15,918 nucleotides of DNA from CADEED01 sp044871085 (GCA_044871085.1 JBIOZI010000032.1:1-15918), one strand, 5' to 3'; shown: positions 7,514-15,627, counted from the first letter of the stretch. The notes: a model not told the origin generated them from the letters alone. Made by a program: numbers and translations.

Positions 7514-10396
7514 ATGCTCAGGGAAACCCGGGTTTTCGTACTCGTACTTTTCGTGCTCGTACTGAGTGCCTTGATTTCGAGTGCTGCGTTCGCAGTCGGC
7601 GACACCACCGGCGGCATCGTCGGCAGGGTCGGGGCCGGCGATGCGCCCGTCGCCGGCGCCACCGTCACCGTTCGCCATGTCGACACGGGCCGCACGCACC
7701 GCGTCACGACCGGCTCGGACGGCGAGTTCCGCATTGGCACGCTCGCCGTCGGCACCTACGAGGTCAGGGCGACGTCCGCGGCGGGCGAAACCGTGCCGGA
7801 AACGGTCGAGGTACACGTCGGTGGCAACACCGCGTTGCAGTTGCTGATCTCGGCCATGGAAACCGTCGAGGTCTCCGCGCGCCGCACGCACGGCCTCGTC
7901 GACCGATATTCGACGGACGCAGGCGTGCAGCTGTCGGTCGGGGAGCTCGCGCGGTTGCCCGTGCAACGCGACATTGCGTCCGTGGCCATGCTGGCCCCCG
8001 GCGTCGTCGGTGGCGACGCGGGGTTCAATGGCCTGCCCTCGTTCGGCGGCGCGAGCGTGGCGGAGAACGTGTTCTACGTGAACGGGCTCAATGTCACGAA
8101 TCTGCGCAACGGGCTCGGCGGACCCGACGTACCTTTCGATTTCTACGAGGACTTCCAGATCAAGACGGGCGGCTATTCCGCCGAGTTCGGCCGCTCCACG
8201 GGCGGAGTCGTGAACGCGGTCGCGAAGAGCGGCACGAACGAGTGGCGCTTCGGCGCGAACATCTACCGCACTCCTGGCACGCTGCGCAGCCGATCGCGCG
8301 ACGTGCGCAACAGTGAAGGCACTCTGGCCGTCGCCAATTCGCGCGATCGCCTCGACGAGACCGAAGTGAACATCGAAGCGGGCGGACCGTTGATCGCCGA
8401 CCGCCTGTTTCTCTACACGCTCGTGAGTCCGCGCCGCGTGCAGGGTTTCGACTTCGAACCCTCCGGAACGCGCGTCGAGCGCGACGAGAACAATCTGTTC
8501 TGGGGCCTGTCGCTCAACTGGCTCGTCGGCGACTCTCACAAGCTCGAGCTCACCGCATTCTCCGACCGGCACGACGTCGACTTCACGCAGCGCGACTGGG
8601 ACAGCGACACGGGCGAGGTCTCCGGCGACCCGCGGCGCTCGACCAGCAGGCGCGGCGGCACGAGCGCCGTCGTAAGGTACTCCGGGCAGCTCACCGACGC
8701 GCTGAGCGTCTCCGCGCTGGTCGGCCGCACGCAGAACGATCTCGTCGACTCGAGCCCGCTCGACGCCAACCCGGCTATCTACCTGACCGACGACGGCACC
8801 ACCTTCACACCGATCGGTAATTTCGGCAGCGACGAGTTCGGGCCGGCCGACGACGAACGCACCGTGGTGCGCCTCGACTTCGACTGGGACATTGGCGATC
8901 ACACCCTGTCGTTCGGCCTCGACCGCGAGGTCATGGACAGCTTCGAGGACAAGACCTACTCGGGCGGTGTGTACTACGAGCTGCACACCGAAGATCCGCA
9001 GGATTTCGCCTGGGCGTTCCACCAGAGAACCTCGGGGGAATTCCGCACCATCGCCACCGCCGCGTACGTCGAGGGAACGTTCCGCCTGCCCGACGTGACG
9101 TTGACGGCCGGCGTGCGCAGCGACCAGTTCGAGAACCGCAACGGCCTCGGCGGCACGTTTGTCGACATGGAGCGCCAGATCGCCCCGCGCTTCGCGGTCG
9201 CCTGGGATATCGGCGGCGACGGCAACGACAAGCTGTATGCCAACGCCGGCCGCTACTATCTACCCGTCGCGAACATCCTCAACATCCGGCTGGCCGGCGC
9301 GTTCTACGCCGACGAGGAGCGCTTCGAGCTCGTGGGTCTCAACGACGACGGCACGCCGGTCCTGGGCGCCGTGCTCGATCCTCTGTTCGTGCAGTTCGAC
9401 GGGGAGGTGGCCGATCCGCGAACCATCGTCAACCAGGACATCGAGCCGATGTACCAGGACGAATTCATCGCGGGATATGCCTTTCGCCTGGCCGACGCCT
9501 GGAGCGCGGACATCAATGCGGTCTATCGCAAGCTGGGTCGCGCCATCGAAGACTCGACGCCGTGCCTGCCGCTCGATGCGATCGCGCTCGAGCGCTATGG
9601 CATCGCGGACTATTGCGGCACGATCAGCCCGCCCTATGTTCTCACCAACCCGGGCTCGGCGATGCGCGTATTCCACGACTTTGGCCAGGGCGACGGGCTC
9701 GAGGAGCTGCGCTTCGCCGCCGCCGAGCTCGGCTATCCGCAGGCCACGCGCAAATACACGGCGCTCAATTTCAGCGTGCAGCGCGACTACCGCGACGCGT
9801 GGTCCCTCGCGGGCTCGTATACCTGGTCGCGATCGAGCGGCAACTACGAAGGCACGGTCAAGAGCGACGGCCTGTTCGTCGAGCAGAACGCCGGCTTCAC
9901 GACCGCGTTCGATTTCCCGAGCCTGCTCGAGCACGCCGACGGCTATCTACCCAACGATCGCCGGCACGTGCTCAAGCTCTGGGGCAGCTGGGGCTTCGCT
10001 CGTCGGTGGCAGGTCGGCTGGAACTGGCTGTCCGCGAGCGGCCGGCCGGTGAGCTTCCTCGGCCTGCATCCGACGGATCTGAATGCGCAGGTCTACGAGT
10101 CTGCTGCATTCTATCGCGACGGCGAGCCTGTGCCGCGCGGCAGCGTGGGCCGCACCGGCTGGCTGCATCAGCTCGACCTGTCCACGCGCTTCGAGTTCGA
10201 GTTCGGAGCGACCCAGGGACACGTGCGGCTGGAGGTCATCAACGTGCTCGATCTCGAAAACGAAGTCGGTACATACGAAGAAGGTGAGCTCGATCCGACA
10301 CCAGGTGATGCCTTCCCCGACGATCCCAACTACGGCCTGCCCATCGAATTCCAGCAGCCACGCACCGTTATGCTATCGGCCCAGTTCCGTTTTTGA
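7514..10396 (+). CDS. TonB-dependent receptor, Oar-like, paired with an amidohydrolase
   Basis: This 960-residue outer-membrane receptor starts at ATG 7514, with GGAG (7505-7508) five bases upstream. It has a standard signal peptide (very hydrophobic residues 7-24, cleavage after AFA at 27), a CarboxypepD_reg-like domain (about 33-110), a TonB-box-like METVEVSA, a plug with YVNGLNVT (188-195) and KTGGYSAEFGRSTGG, and a barrel ending in FRF. It shares QIAPR, YYLPVA, GNYEGTVKSD (776-785) and LPNDRRH with the receptor at 445-3720, so the two are paralogues. Its only two cysteines flank a predicted loop just before YVLTNPG and correspond to one of the three pairs in that paralogue. The amidohydrolase gene begins 13 bases after its stop, suggesting cotranscription and that the imported ligand is that enzyme's substrate or product. 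Ligand unknown. Confidence 0.93.
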   Translation: MLRETRVFVLVLFVLVLSALISSAAFAVGDTTGGIVGRVGAGDAPVAGATVTVRHVDTGRTHRVTTGSDGEFRIGTLAVGTYEVRATSAAGETVPETVEVHVGGNTALQLLISAMETVEVSARRTHGLVDRYSTDAGVQLSVGELARLPVQRDIASVAMLAPGVVGGDAGFNGLPSFGGASVAENVFYVNGLNVTNLRNGLGGPDVPFDFYEDFQIKTGGYSAEFGRSTGGVVNAVAKSGTNEWRFGANIYRTPGTLRSRSRDVRNSEGTLAVANSRDRLDETEVNIEAGGPLIADRLFLYTLVSPRRVQGFDFEPSGTRVERDENNLFWGLSLNWLVGDSHKLELTAFSDRHDVDFTQRDWDSDTGEVSGDPRRSTSRRGGTSAVVRYSGQLTDALSVSALVGRTQNDLVDSSPLDANPAIYLTDDGTTFTPIGNFGSDEFGPADDERTVVRLDFDWDIGDHTLSFGLDREVMDSFEDKTYSGGVYYELHTEDPQDFAWAFHQRTSGEFRTIATAAYVEGTFRLPDVTLTAGVRSDQFENRNGLGGTFVDMERQIAPRFAVAWDIGGDGNDKLYANAGRYYLPVANILNIRLAGAFYADEERFELVGLNDDGTPVLGAVLDPLFVQFDGEVADPRTIVNQDIEPMYQDEFIAGYAFRLADAWSADINAVYRKLGRAIEDSTPCLPLDAIALERYGIADYCGTISPPYVLTNPGSAMRVFHDFGQGDGLEELRFAAAELGYPQATRKYTALNFSVQRDYRDAWSLAGSYTWSRSSGNYEGTVKSDGLFVEQNAGFTTAFDFPSLLEHADGYLPNDRRHVLKLWGSWGFARRWQVGWNWLSASGRPVSFLGLHPTDLNAQVYESAAFYRDGEPVPRGSVGRTGWLHQLDLSTRFEFEFGATQGHVRLEVINVLDLENEVGTYEEGELDPTPGDAFPDDPNYGLPIEFQQPRTVMLSAQFRF

Positions 10397-10409
10397 AGGT
10401 CCGTTTCTG

Positions 10410-12101
10410 ATGGCCCGTCTTCCGCTCGCCGCGCTGGCAATAGCGCTGCTCGCGGGCTGCCAGTCGGCGCCGCGCGTCGCGGCGGACCTCGTCATCCTGA
10501 ACGGCGACGTGCGCACCATGAATGCGGCGACGCCACGCGCCACCGCCATCGTCGCGCACGCCGGACGCATCGCTTACGCCGGTGACGACCGCGGCGCGCG
10601 CCAGTGGATAGGCTCGAAGACCCGCGTCGTCAACGCGCGCGGCCACACCGTGCTTCCCGGCCTCATCGACAGCCACATCCACGTCATGGAAGGGGCGCTC
10701 GCACGTGGCGCGTGCAGCCTGCACGATGAACCATTGACGCTGGACGCCGCGGCCGCGGCCATCCGCGAGTGCGCGGCGCGGCCACCGGGCACGGGTTGGG
10801 TCATCGTCCTCGACGTCAACGGCGTCGGCTTCGACGCGAGCGCGCGCTCCATCGACGCCATCGTTCGCGACCGTCCGGTGCTGCTCTGGGGCGCGGACGG
10901 CCACACGGCCTGGGTCAACAGCGCGGCACTGCGCGCGGCGCGCATCACCGCCGCAACCCGCGATCCGGCGGGCGGACGTTTCGGACGCGACACGAGCGGC
11001 GCGCCGACCGGGTTCCTGGTCGATGAGGCCGTCGCGCGCGTAACCGACATCGCGATCCGGCCCACGCCCGCGCAACGAGTCGACGCCTTGCGCGCCACAC
11101 TGCCCGAGCTGCATGCCGCCGGCATCACCTCGTTCATGGAAGCCAATACCGATGCCGAGACGTTGCTCACCTACGTCGCGCTCGCGCGCGACAAGCAATT
11201 ACATGCGCACGTCTCGATCGCATTGCAGAGCGACGGCGAGGATGACGAAGAGGAATTCGCGCGCCTGCGCCACCTGCGCGAGCAAGTGGCCCACGAACCG
11301 CTGCTGCGCGCCGACGTGGTCAAGCTGTTTGCCGATGGCATCATGGAACACCCGACGCAGACCGCCGCCCTGGTTGCGCCCTACCTGAATGCCGATGGCA
11401 CGCCGACCGATAAGCGGGGCCGGCTGTATCTCGACCCCGTCGCGATGGCGGAATTCGTGCGCAATGCCGCGGACTCCGGCTTTGGCATTCACATTCATGC
11501 GATTGGCGATGGCGCAGTGCGTGCCGGGCTCGATGCCTTCGCAGCCGCACGCTCAGCCGGCAGCAAACAGCGCTACAGCATCGCGCACCTGGAGCTCGTC
11601 GATACCGCGGACCTGCCGCGCTTCGCCGCACTCGATGTGTTCGCGTCGCTGCAATTGCTCTGGGCGCAGCCCGATAACTACAGCGTCGACGCCGTGAAGC
11701 CGTACCTCGGCGCGGAGCGGCATGCACGCCTGTATCCCGCGCGCGCGCTGCTGGCCGCCGGCGCCACAGTTGCCGGGGGCAGCGACTGGAACGTCTCCAG
11801 CTACAATCCGTTCGAAGCGATGGCCACCGGAATGTCGCGCATGAATCCGGAGCAACCCGGGCGCGGGACGCTGAATGCGGCAGAAGCATTGACGCTCGAG
11901 GAGATGCTCGCGGCATACACGGTGCACGCAGCGCGCATGTTGGGCCGCGAAGACGAGATCGGCTCGCTCGGCGCAGGCATGGCGGCGGATGTCATCGTGC
12001 TCGATCGACGCCTCAGCGCGGAGACGTCGGCGAATGAGCTGCGCAAGACCCGCGTCATCCATACTTTTATTGCCGGCCGACCGGTATCCCCGGCCAACTA
12101 G
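10410..12101 (+). CDS. Amidohydrolase family 3 (YtcJ-like) lipoprotein
   Basis: This 563-residue metal-dependent hydrolase probably acts in the periplasm. The N-terminus is a lipoprotein signal with lipobox LAGC (Cys17); the next residue is Gln, not Asp, so transfer to the outer membrane is expected. Amidohydrolase-superfamily ligands are visible: HxH at 89/91 (DSHIHV), a candidate carboxylated Lys305 (VVKLFADG), HxH at 361/363 (GIHIHAIGDG), His393 (IAHLE) and Asp459 (GGSDWN). The C-terminal LGAGMAADVIVLD is typical of the family. ATG 10410 is chosen because GAAGG (10395-10399) lies ten bases upstream and overlaps the receptor's stop codon. The frame is open further upstream, but there it only shadows the receptor gene. 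Family 3 enzymes hydrolyse amides, formamides or cyclic compounds; the substrate here is unknown, and the upstream receptor suggests it comes from outside the cell. Confidence 0.93.
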   Translation: MARLPLAALAIALLAGCQSAPRVAADLVILNGDVRTMNAATPRATAIVAHAGRIAYAGDDRGARQWIGSKTRVVNARGHTVLPGLIDSHIHVMEGALARGACSLHDEPLTLDAAAAAIRECAARPPGTGWVIVLDVNGVGFDASARSIDAIVRDRPVLLWGADGHTAWVNSAALRAARITAATRDPAGGRFGRDTSGAPTGFLVDEAVARVTDIAIRPTPAQRVDALRATLPELHAAGITSFMEANTDAETLLTYVALARDKQLHAHVSIALQSDGEDDEEEFARLRHLREQVAHEPLLRADVVKLFADGIMEHPTQTAALVAPYLNADGTPTDKRGRLYLDPVAMAEFVRNAADSGFGIHIHAIGDGAVRAGLDAFAAARSAGSKQRYSIAHLELVDTADLPRFAALDVFASLQLLWAQPDNYSVDAVKPYLGAERHARLYPARALLAAGATVAGGSDWNVSSYNPFEAMATGMSRMNPEQPGRGTLNAAEALTLEEMLAAYTVHAARMLGREDEIGSLGAGMAADVIVLDRRLSAETSANELRKTRVIHTFIAGRPVSPAN

Positions 12102-12262
12102 CCCCGGCCCGGCTCCGGGCGTGATCCACGGTTGGCGCGAAGCAGGCCTCGGAACGCCGTTTCCCGGAACGGCGCCTCGCCGAGCCCGAAAAACAGTTTT
12201 CCGGCGGGGGTCGAAAAGGGACTCCGCCGTTCGACTAGAAGTAAACCACCAAGGAGAAAAGC
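12102..12262 (+). other. Intergenic region after the receptor-amidohydrolase unit
   Basis: Two small GC-rich hairpins follow the stop codon: arms GCCCG/CGGGC at 12107-12120, and arms CGCCGTT/AACGGCG at 12155-12161 and 12168-12174. Neither is followed by a T-run, so termination here would be weak or factor-dependent. The rest should hold the promoter of the DUF1428 gene, but no clear promoter boxes are visible. Confidence 0.4.
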
Positions 12263-12640
12263 ATGACCCGATATGTGGATGGATTCGTCCTGCCGGTCGC
12301 GAAGAAGAACCTCGCCGCCTACCGCCGTGTAGCCCGCGCCGCCGCCAAGGTGTGGCGCGGCCACGGTGCCCTCGAGTACGTGGAGTGCGTGGCCGACCAA
12401 CTCACCAGCAAGCACGAGGGCAAGACCTTCACGTCCCTGTTTCCGAAACTCGCCAAGACGAAGCCGGGCGAGGTCGTGGTCTTCTCGTGGATCATCTACA
12501 AATCGAAGTCGGACGCGAAACGCATCATGAAGAAAGTCATGGCAGATCCGCGGCTCGCCAAGATGATGGACCCCGAAAACATGCCCTTCGACATGAGCCG
12601 CATGGCGTGGGCGGGCTTCAAGCCGATCGTGGAGGCTTGA
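12263..12640 (+). CDS. DUF1428 family protein (YbaA-like)
   Basis: This 125-residue cytoplasmic protein has the DUF1428 pattern along its whole length: YVDGFVLPV at the start, KVWRGHGALEYVECVADQL, then EVVVFSWIIYKSK, KVMADPRLAKMM and a C-terminal MPFDMSRMAWAGFKPIVEA. The length matches the family, which includes E. coli YbaA and has a small alpha/beta-barrel fold; its function is not established. AAGGAG at 12251-12256, six bases before ATG 12263, is the best ribosome-binding site in the window and suggests good expression. The gene stands alone. It is co-directional with the amidohydrolase but 161 bases away, and its stop is 15 bases from the stop of the convergent dehydrogenase-cytochrome gene, with no terminator between. 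Confidence 0.93.
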   Translation: MTRYVDGFVLPVAKKNLAAYRRVARAAAKVWRGHGALEYVECVADQLTSKHEGKTFTSLFPKLAKTKPGEVVVFSWIIYKSKSDAKRIMKKVMADPRLAKMMDPENMPFDMSRMAWAGFKPIVEA

Positions 12641-12655
12641 AGCGGCGCTGGCGAT

Positions 12656-15121
12656 TCAATTGCAGTTCGTGAGCGAGTTGACCCAGTTGGTGAGCAACGC
12701 TGCCCCCTGCGCATCCACCTGCTCTGACCCCAGGGGCGGCATGCCGTGTGCGTCGCGCCGGTTCATGCGCGCAATGACCACGGAGCGTGTCGCCGCGCCC
12801 GGCGCGATGAGCCTCGCGTTGCTGATGCCGAGGTCGCCGACCCCCGGCGGGACGTTGCATGCATTGGTGTCCGCGAGAGGGGTCGTGTAACGAAGATCCA
12901 TGTTGGAAGTCGTCGGACCCCCTGGGCGATGGCACTGCGCGCAGTTGGTATGCAGGTACGCGCGCGCGCGAGCGCCGAGCGTGCCCGCGGTTCCGGTCGG
13001 ATCGGGATACGGGACCTGGTCTGTCGGGTTGGCTATCGGCGCCGCCAGCACGTCGATTGCGTTGAACGTGAGGAGCTGATGAGCATCACGACCGGTCTGC
13101 GGATACGTGATGTTGAACGCGAGCTGTCGTGTCTCGAGGCCGAGGGAGCGGCCCGCTGCCTCGGTATGACACAGCATGCACTGGCCCTCGCTCGGATAGC
13201 TCCACTTGTGTCCGCCGACCGTCACTTGCTTGCCGCCGCGCACCAGGGTCGCATCGGTTTGCTGCGCATTCCATTCGTAGCTGTAGCCTGCCCAGACGCC
13301 GTCGGGGTGACGCATGAGGAGGCGCGTCTCGATCAGGCGATCGTCGAGACGGAAGTTCTTCATCAACACCGTACCGTTGGGGAAATCCCAGTCGCCGTCG
13401 GCGCCGACGGTGATGTTTCGTCCGTTCGGCAATCCGATCCAGCGTTCCTTCACCGCGCCGTCGGACCAGAACGCCGCGCTCGGCGCGTAGGGAATCAGCC
13501 CGCTCGCCGGCCGTGTCGCGTTCGACGCGTTGACGCAGCCGGTGGCGGACAGTCGCGTGGCCACGCCCGCGCCGCCGCCACCCGAGCCGGTGATGCGGTG
13601 CAGACCGCGGTACATGTGCACGACATACAGCTCGCCGTCCTGGTCCTCTGCGAACGTAGAGATGTTCAAGTCCGATTCGAGCCCACCCGTCATCGTCATC
13701 GTGGGCTGTGTGTCATTCGGAATGTCCCAGATGCGCCCGGTCGAGAAATCCCCGAACACGTAGCGGCCAACGAGGCCCGGAATCGCCGTGCCACGGTAAA
13801 CGTAGCCGCCCGTGACCGCGGGGCCGAGTGTGTGTGGGTACTGAGCGATCGGTGGCACCAGATTCGTCCGGGGGGCGCAGGCCGCACCCGTGGCATACCG
13901 CGAGGACATGTCCTGCGTACCCTCGAAGCAGCGCCAGCCGTAGTTGCCGCCGCGCTCGACGCGACTCACTTCCTCGATGTCGCTCTCCCCGACGTCGCCC
14001 ACCCAGAGGTCGCCGGTCTGGCGATCAAAACTCCAGCCCCAGGGATTGCGAAAACCCCAGGCGTAGATCTCGGGGCAGTTCTGCGTGCCGAAGCCGTTCA
14101 CGCCGCACAGCTCGGTGCTCGCGGCGAACGGATTGTCGGGCGGGATCCGATAAAGCGCCGTGCCAGTCGTGCCGCGGATGTCGATGCGGATCATCTTTCC
14201 GAGCAGCGTCTTCGTGTTCTGCGCGTTGTCCAATCTGTAGGAGTTGCCGTCACCCATACCAAAATAGAGAAGACCGTCGCGGCCGAAGGCAATGCGGCCG
14301 CCGTGGTGATGGACGTTGTTTTTCATGATCGTGAGGATGACGCGCTCGGAATCTGGATCGAGCGTGCGTCCACCATCGCGCGAGGTGAATTCCGAGACTC
14401 GTGAATCCGGCCCGCTGCCCGTGCGCTGCAGGCTGGTGTAAGACAAATACACGCGCGGGGTGGCGGGGAAATCGGGGTGAAACGCCATGCCGAGCAAGCC
14501 GCATTCGGCGCAGGTCGACTCGACGCGCGATGCGATGTTTACGAACTCGGGGGTTGCCGTCACGTCCTGCCGGTTTTCGAACACGCGCACGAAGCCCGTC
14601 CGGTCCGCCACGAACCAGCGGCTCGCGTCGCCGGGCGCCTGCTGCATGGAGATGGTTTGATTTTGGAAGTTGAGGTTCGGAAAAACCCGCTGCGTGCCGA
14701 TGGTGGTGCTTCCCGTGGCGCGAACGGGCGCGACACAGGTCGTGTTGCTGGGCCGTGCGTCCAGTCCACTGGTGTTCGGCGGAGCGGGCGGCGGGGACGG
14801 CGGCGGATCGGGTGGTGGTGCCGAGGGCGGAACGGGTGGCGGAGCCGGCGGCGGGGCCGGGGGCGGAGCGGGTGGCGGGGTCGGCGGCGGAGCCGGGGGC
14901 GGAGCGGGTGGCGGATCCGGCGGCGGGGCGGTCGGCGAAGCGGGCGGCGGAGCGTTCTGCTGTGGGGACTGCGGACCTCCAGCGCCGCCAGAGCAGCCGG
15001 TCAACAGCATCACGATGGCGACGGCGAATCCGCTGCCAACCCGCCAGCGCTGCAGGCCGTCGACAGCGACTCGTTTGAAAATGACAGGCTGACGTCCCGG
15101 CTCGTCGTATTCGGAGTTCAT
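12656..15121 (-). CDS. Lipoprotein fusing a PQQ sugar-dehydrogenase-like propeller to a diheme cytochrome c
   Basis: This 821-residue exported redox protein is predicted to oxidise a sugar or alcohol and pass electrons to its own hemes. In order it has a signal with lipobox LTGC (Cys43), a 60-residue XPPP spacer (57-116), a propeller resembling soluble glucose dehydrogenase/HHIP (about 145-525), a linker with DWDFPNGTVLMKNF and YEWNAQQTDA typical of SO2930/HNE_0200-type diheme proteins, and two heme c motifs, CMLCH (648-652) and CAQCH (727-731). The propeller has GLLGMAFHPDF, HHHGGRIAFGRDGLLYFGMG and AWGFRNPWGWSFD, the expected PQQ/calcium-site region. Start choice is uncertain: ATG 15121, 15133 and 15196 are all in frame and none has an ideal ribosome-binding site; 15121 gives the shortest signal. 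It is monocistronic, with a terminator for the preceding gene upstream. PQQ use and substrate are family-level inference. Confidence 0.9.
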   Translation of the reverse strand: MNSEYDEPGRQPVIFKRVAVDGLQRWRVGSGFAVAIVMLLTGCSGGAGGPQSPQQNAPPPASPTAPPPDPPPAPPPAPPPTPPPAPPPAPPPAPPPVPPSAPPPDPPPSPPPAPPNTSGLDARPSNTTCVAPVRATGSTTIGTQRVFPNLNFQNQTISMQQAPGDASRWFVADRTGFVRVFENRQDVTATPEFVNIASRVESTCAECGLLGMAFHPDFPATPRVYLSYTSLQRTGSGPDSRVSEFTSRDGGRTLDPDSERVILTIMKNNVHHHGGRIAFGRDGLLYFGMGDGNSYRLDNAQNTKTLLGKMIRIDIRGTTGTALYRIPPDNPFAASTELCGVNGFGTQNCPEIYAWGFRNPWGWSFDRQTGDLWVGDVGESDIEEVSRVERGGNYGWRCFEGTQDMSSRYATGAACAPRTNLVPPIAQYPHTLGPAVTGGYVYRGTAIPGLVGRYVFGDFSTGRIWDIPNDTQPTMTMTGGLESDLNISTFAEDQDGELYVVHMYRGLHRITGSGGGGAGVATRLSATGCVNASNATRPASGLIPYAPSAAFWSDGAVKERWIGLPNGRNITVGADGDWDFPNGTVLMKNFRLDDRLIETRLLMRHPDGVWAGYSYEWNAQQTDATLVRGGKQVTVGGHKWSYPSEGQCMLCHTEAAGRSLGLETRQLAFNITYPQTGRDAHQLLTFNAIDVLAAPIANPTDQVPYPDPTGTAGTLGARARAYLHTNCAQCHRPGGPTTSNMDLRYTTPLADTNACNVPPGVGDLGISNARLIAPGAATRSVVIARMNRRDAHGMPPLGSEQVDAQGAALLTNWVNSLTNCN
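14774..14953 (-). repeat. Fifteen 12-bp units encoding an XPPP repeat spacer
   Basis: 180 bases form fifteen consecutive four-codon units, nearly all of the form X-Pro-Pro-Pro with X = Ala, Asp, Thr, Val or Ser; the second unit (ASPT), the eleventh (VPPS) and the last (APPN) deviate. The repeat lies between the lipidated N-terminus and the catalytic propeller, so it should form a stiff polyproline arm holding the enzyme away from the membrane. Such arrays can change length by slippage or recombination. Translation through so many Pro-Pro steps normally needs elongation factor P. Confidence 0.9.
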
Positions 15122-15342
15122 TTGTCCGCGCATCCCTTCTTGCCGCCGACAGCATGGAGAAGGGCTGGTCGTCTGAACGCCAGCGCTTTTCCCCATCGTT
15201 TATCGCCGGCCGATTACAAGAGCGGACACTTACCCGCCGCGCGTCGTCATTGCACGGTAGCCACCGTGAGCCCGGTTGGAACTTTTCGAATCCGGGGAAC
15301 CGGCCCCGGCCGTACGAGATGAATTTTCCGATCGCTTCGTAA
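15122..15342 (-). promoter_or_regulatory. Upstream region of the dehydrogenase-cytochrome gene with two inverted repeats
   Basis: This non-coding stretch must hold the promoter of the redox lipoprotein gene. A perfect inverted repeat CACGGT-AGCC-ACCGTG lies at 15253-15268, and another, CCGGGG and CCCCGG with a six-base spacer, at 15292-15309. Either may be an operator or a leader hairpin; I could not assign -35 or -10 boxes. Frames that cross the region on the minus strand read through the terminator on its right and are not credible genes. Confidence 0.45.
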
Positions 15343-15373
15343 ACGAAAACCCCCGCCGGTTTCCCGACGGGGG
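15343..15373 (-). terminator. Rho-independent terminator after the 63-residue protein gene
   Basis: Arms at 15350-15359 and 15364-15373 pair over ten positions with one mismatch and leave a TTTC loop. On the minus strand the five G:C pairs at the base run straight into GTTTTCG, a short T-rich tract. It lies 62 bases past the stop codon of the small gene at 15436-15627 and insulates the redox lipoprotein gene downstream. Confidence 0.8.
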
Positions 15374-15435
15374 CTGTGAATTCTTGCATCCGCGCATCGT
15401 CGCGTACGCGAACGATGGCGGAGCGGGTTGACTGA

Positions 15436-15627
15436 TCAACGAATGCGGAACAACCGCAGGCCTTGATCGCGAACGACGAACTTCCTGTTCGTGAAAGACA
15501 AGCGAGGCCGGACATTCCGCACCACTCGCTCGTCGTTCGCGGCGTCGCGAACCTCGAGGCGCGGGGGATCGGAAAGGTTGTCCGTTGTCGTGTGCTCCAA
15601 GCGCACGGCAAGATTCGACGAAGACAT
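15436..15627 (-). CDS. Small hypothetical protein, 63 residues
   Basis: The frame begins at ATG 15627 (MSSSNLAVRLEH) with AGGA about nine bases upstream on the minus strand and ends at TGA 15436-15438. The frame extends further upstream to an ATG at 15708, but the extra 27 residues lack a good ribosome-binding site. The product is basic and arginine-rich, with short alternating segments such as RLSFTNRKFVVRD that suggest beta strands. It has no signal peptide or membrane segment. I recognise no family. A clear terminator follows, which supports a real transcription unit. The next gene to the right is co-directional, 162 bases away. Confidence 0.6.
   Translation of the reverse strand: MSSSNLAVRLEHTTTDNLSDPPRLEVRDAANDERVVRNVRPRLSFTNRKFVVRDQGLRLFRIR

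Noticed and set aside
7192..8316. A 374-codon plus-strand frame crossing the divergent intergenic region
   Set aside because: It overlaps the receptor in another frame, is dominated by Arg and His, and lacks a ribosome-binding site.
7496..9022. A 508-codon open frame on the minus strand opposite the second receptor
   Set aside because: It is antisense to a well-supported receptor, has no domain, and its composition is what GC-rich codons give in a complementary frame.
12746..14404. A 552-codon open frame on the plus strand opposite the dehydrogenase-cytochrome gene
   Set aside because: It is the complement of a gene with clear propeller and heme motifs; its translation is arginine/alanine/valine-rich with no recognisable fold.
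14774..14953. Periodic 12-bp repeats that could be mistaken for a CRISPR-like array
   Set aside because: There are no spacers, the units are contiguous and in frame, and they encode a polyproline segment of a lipoprotein.
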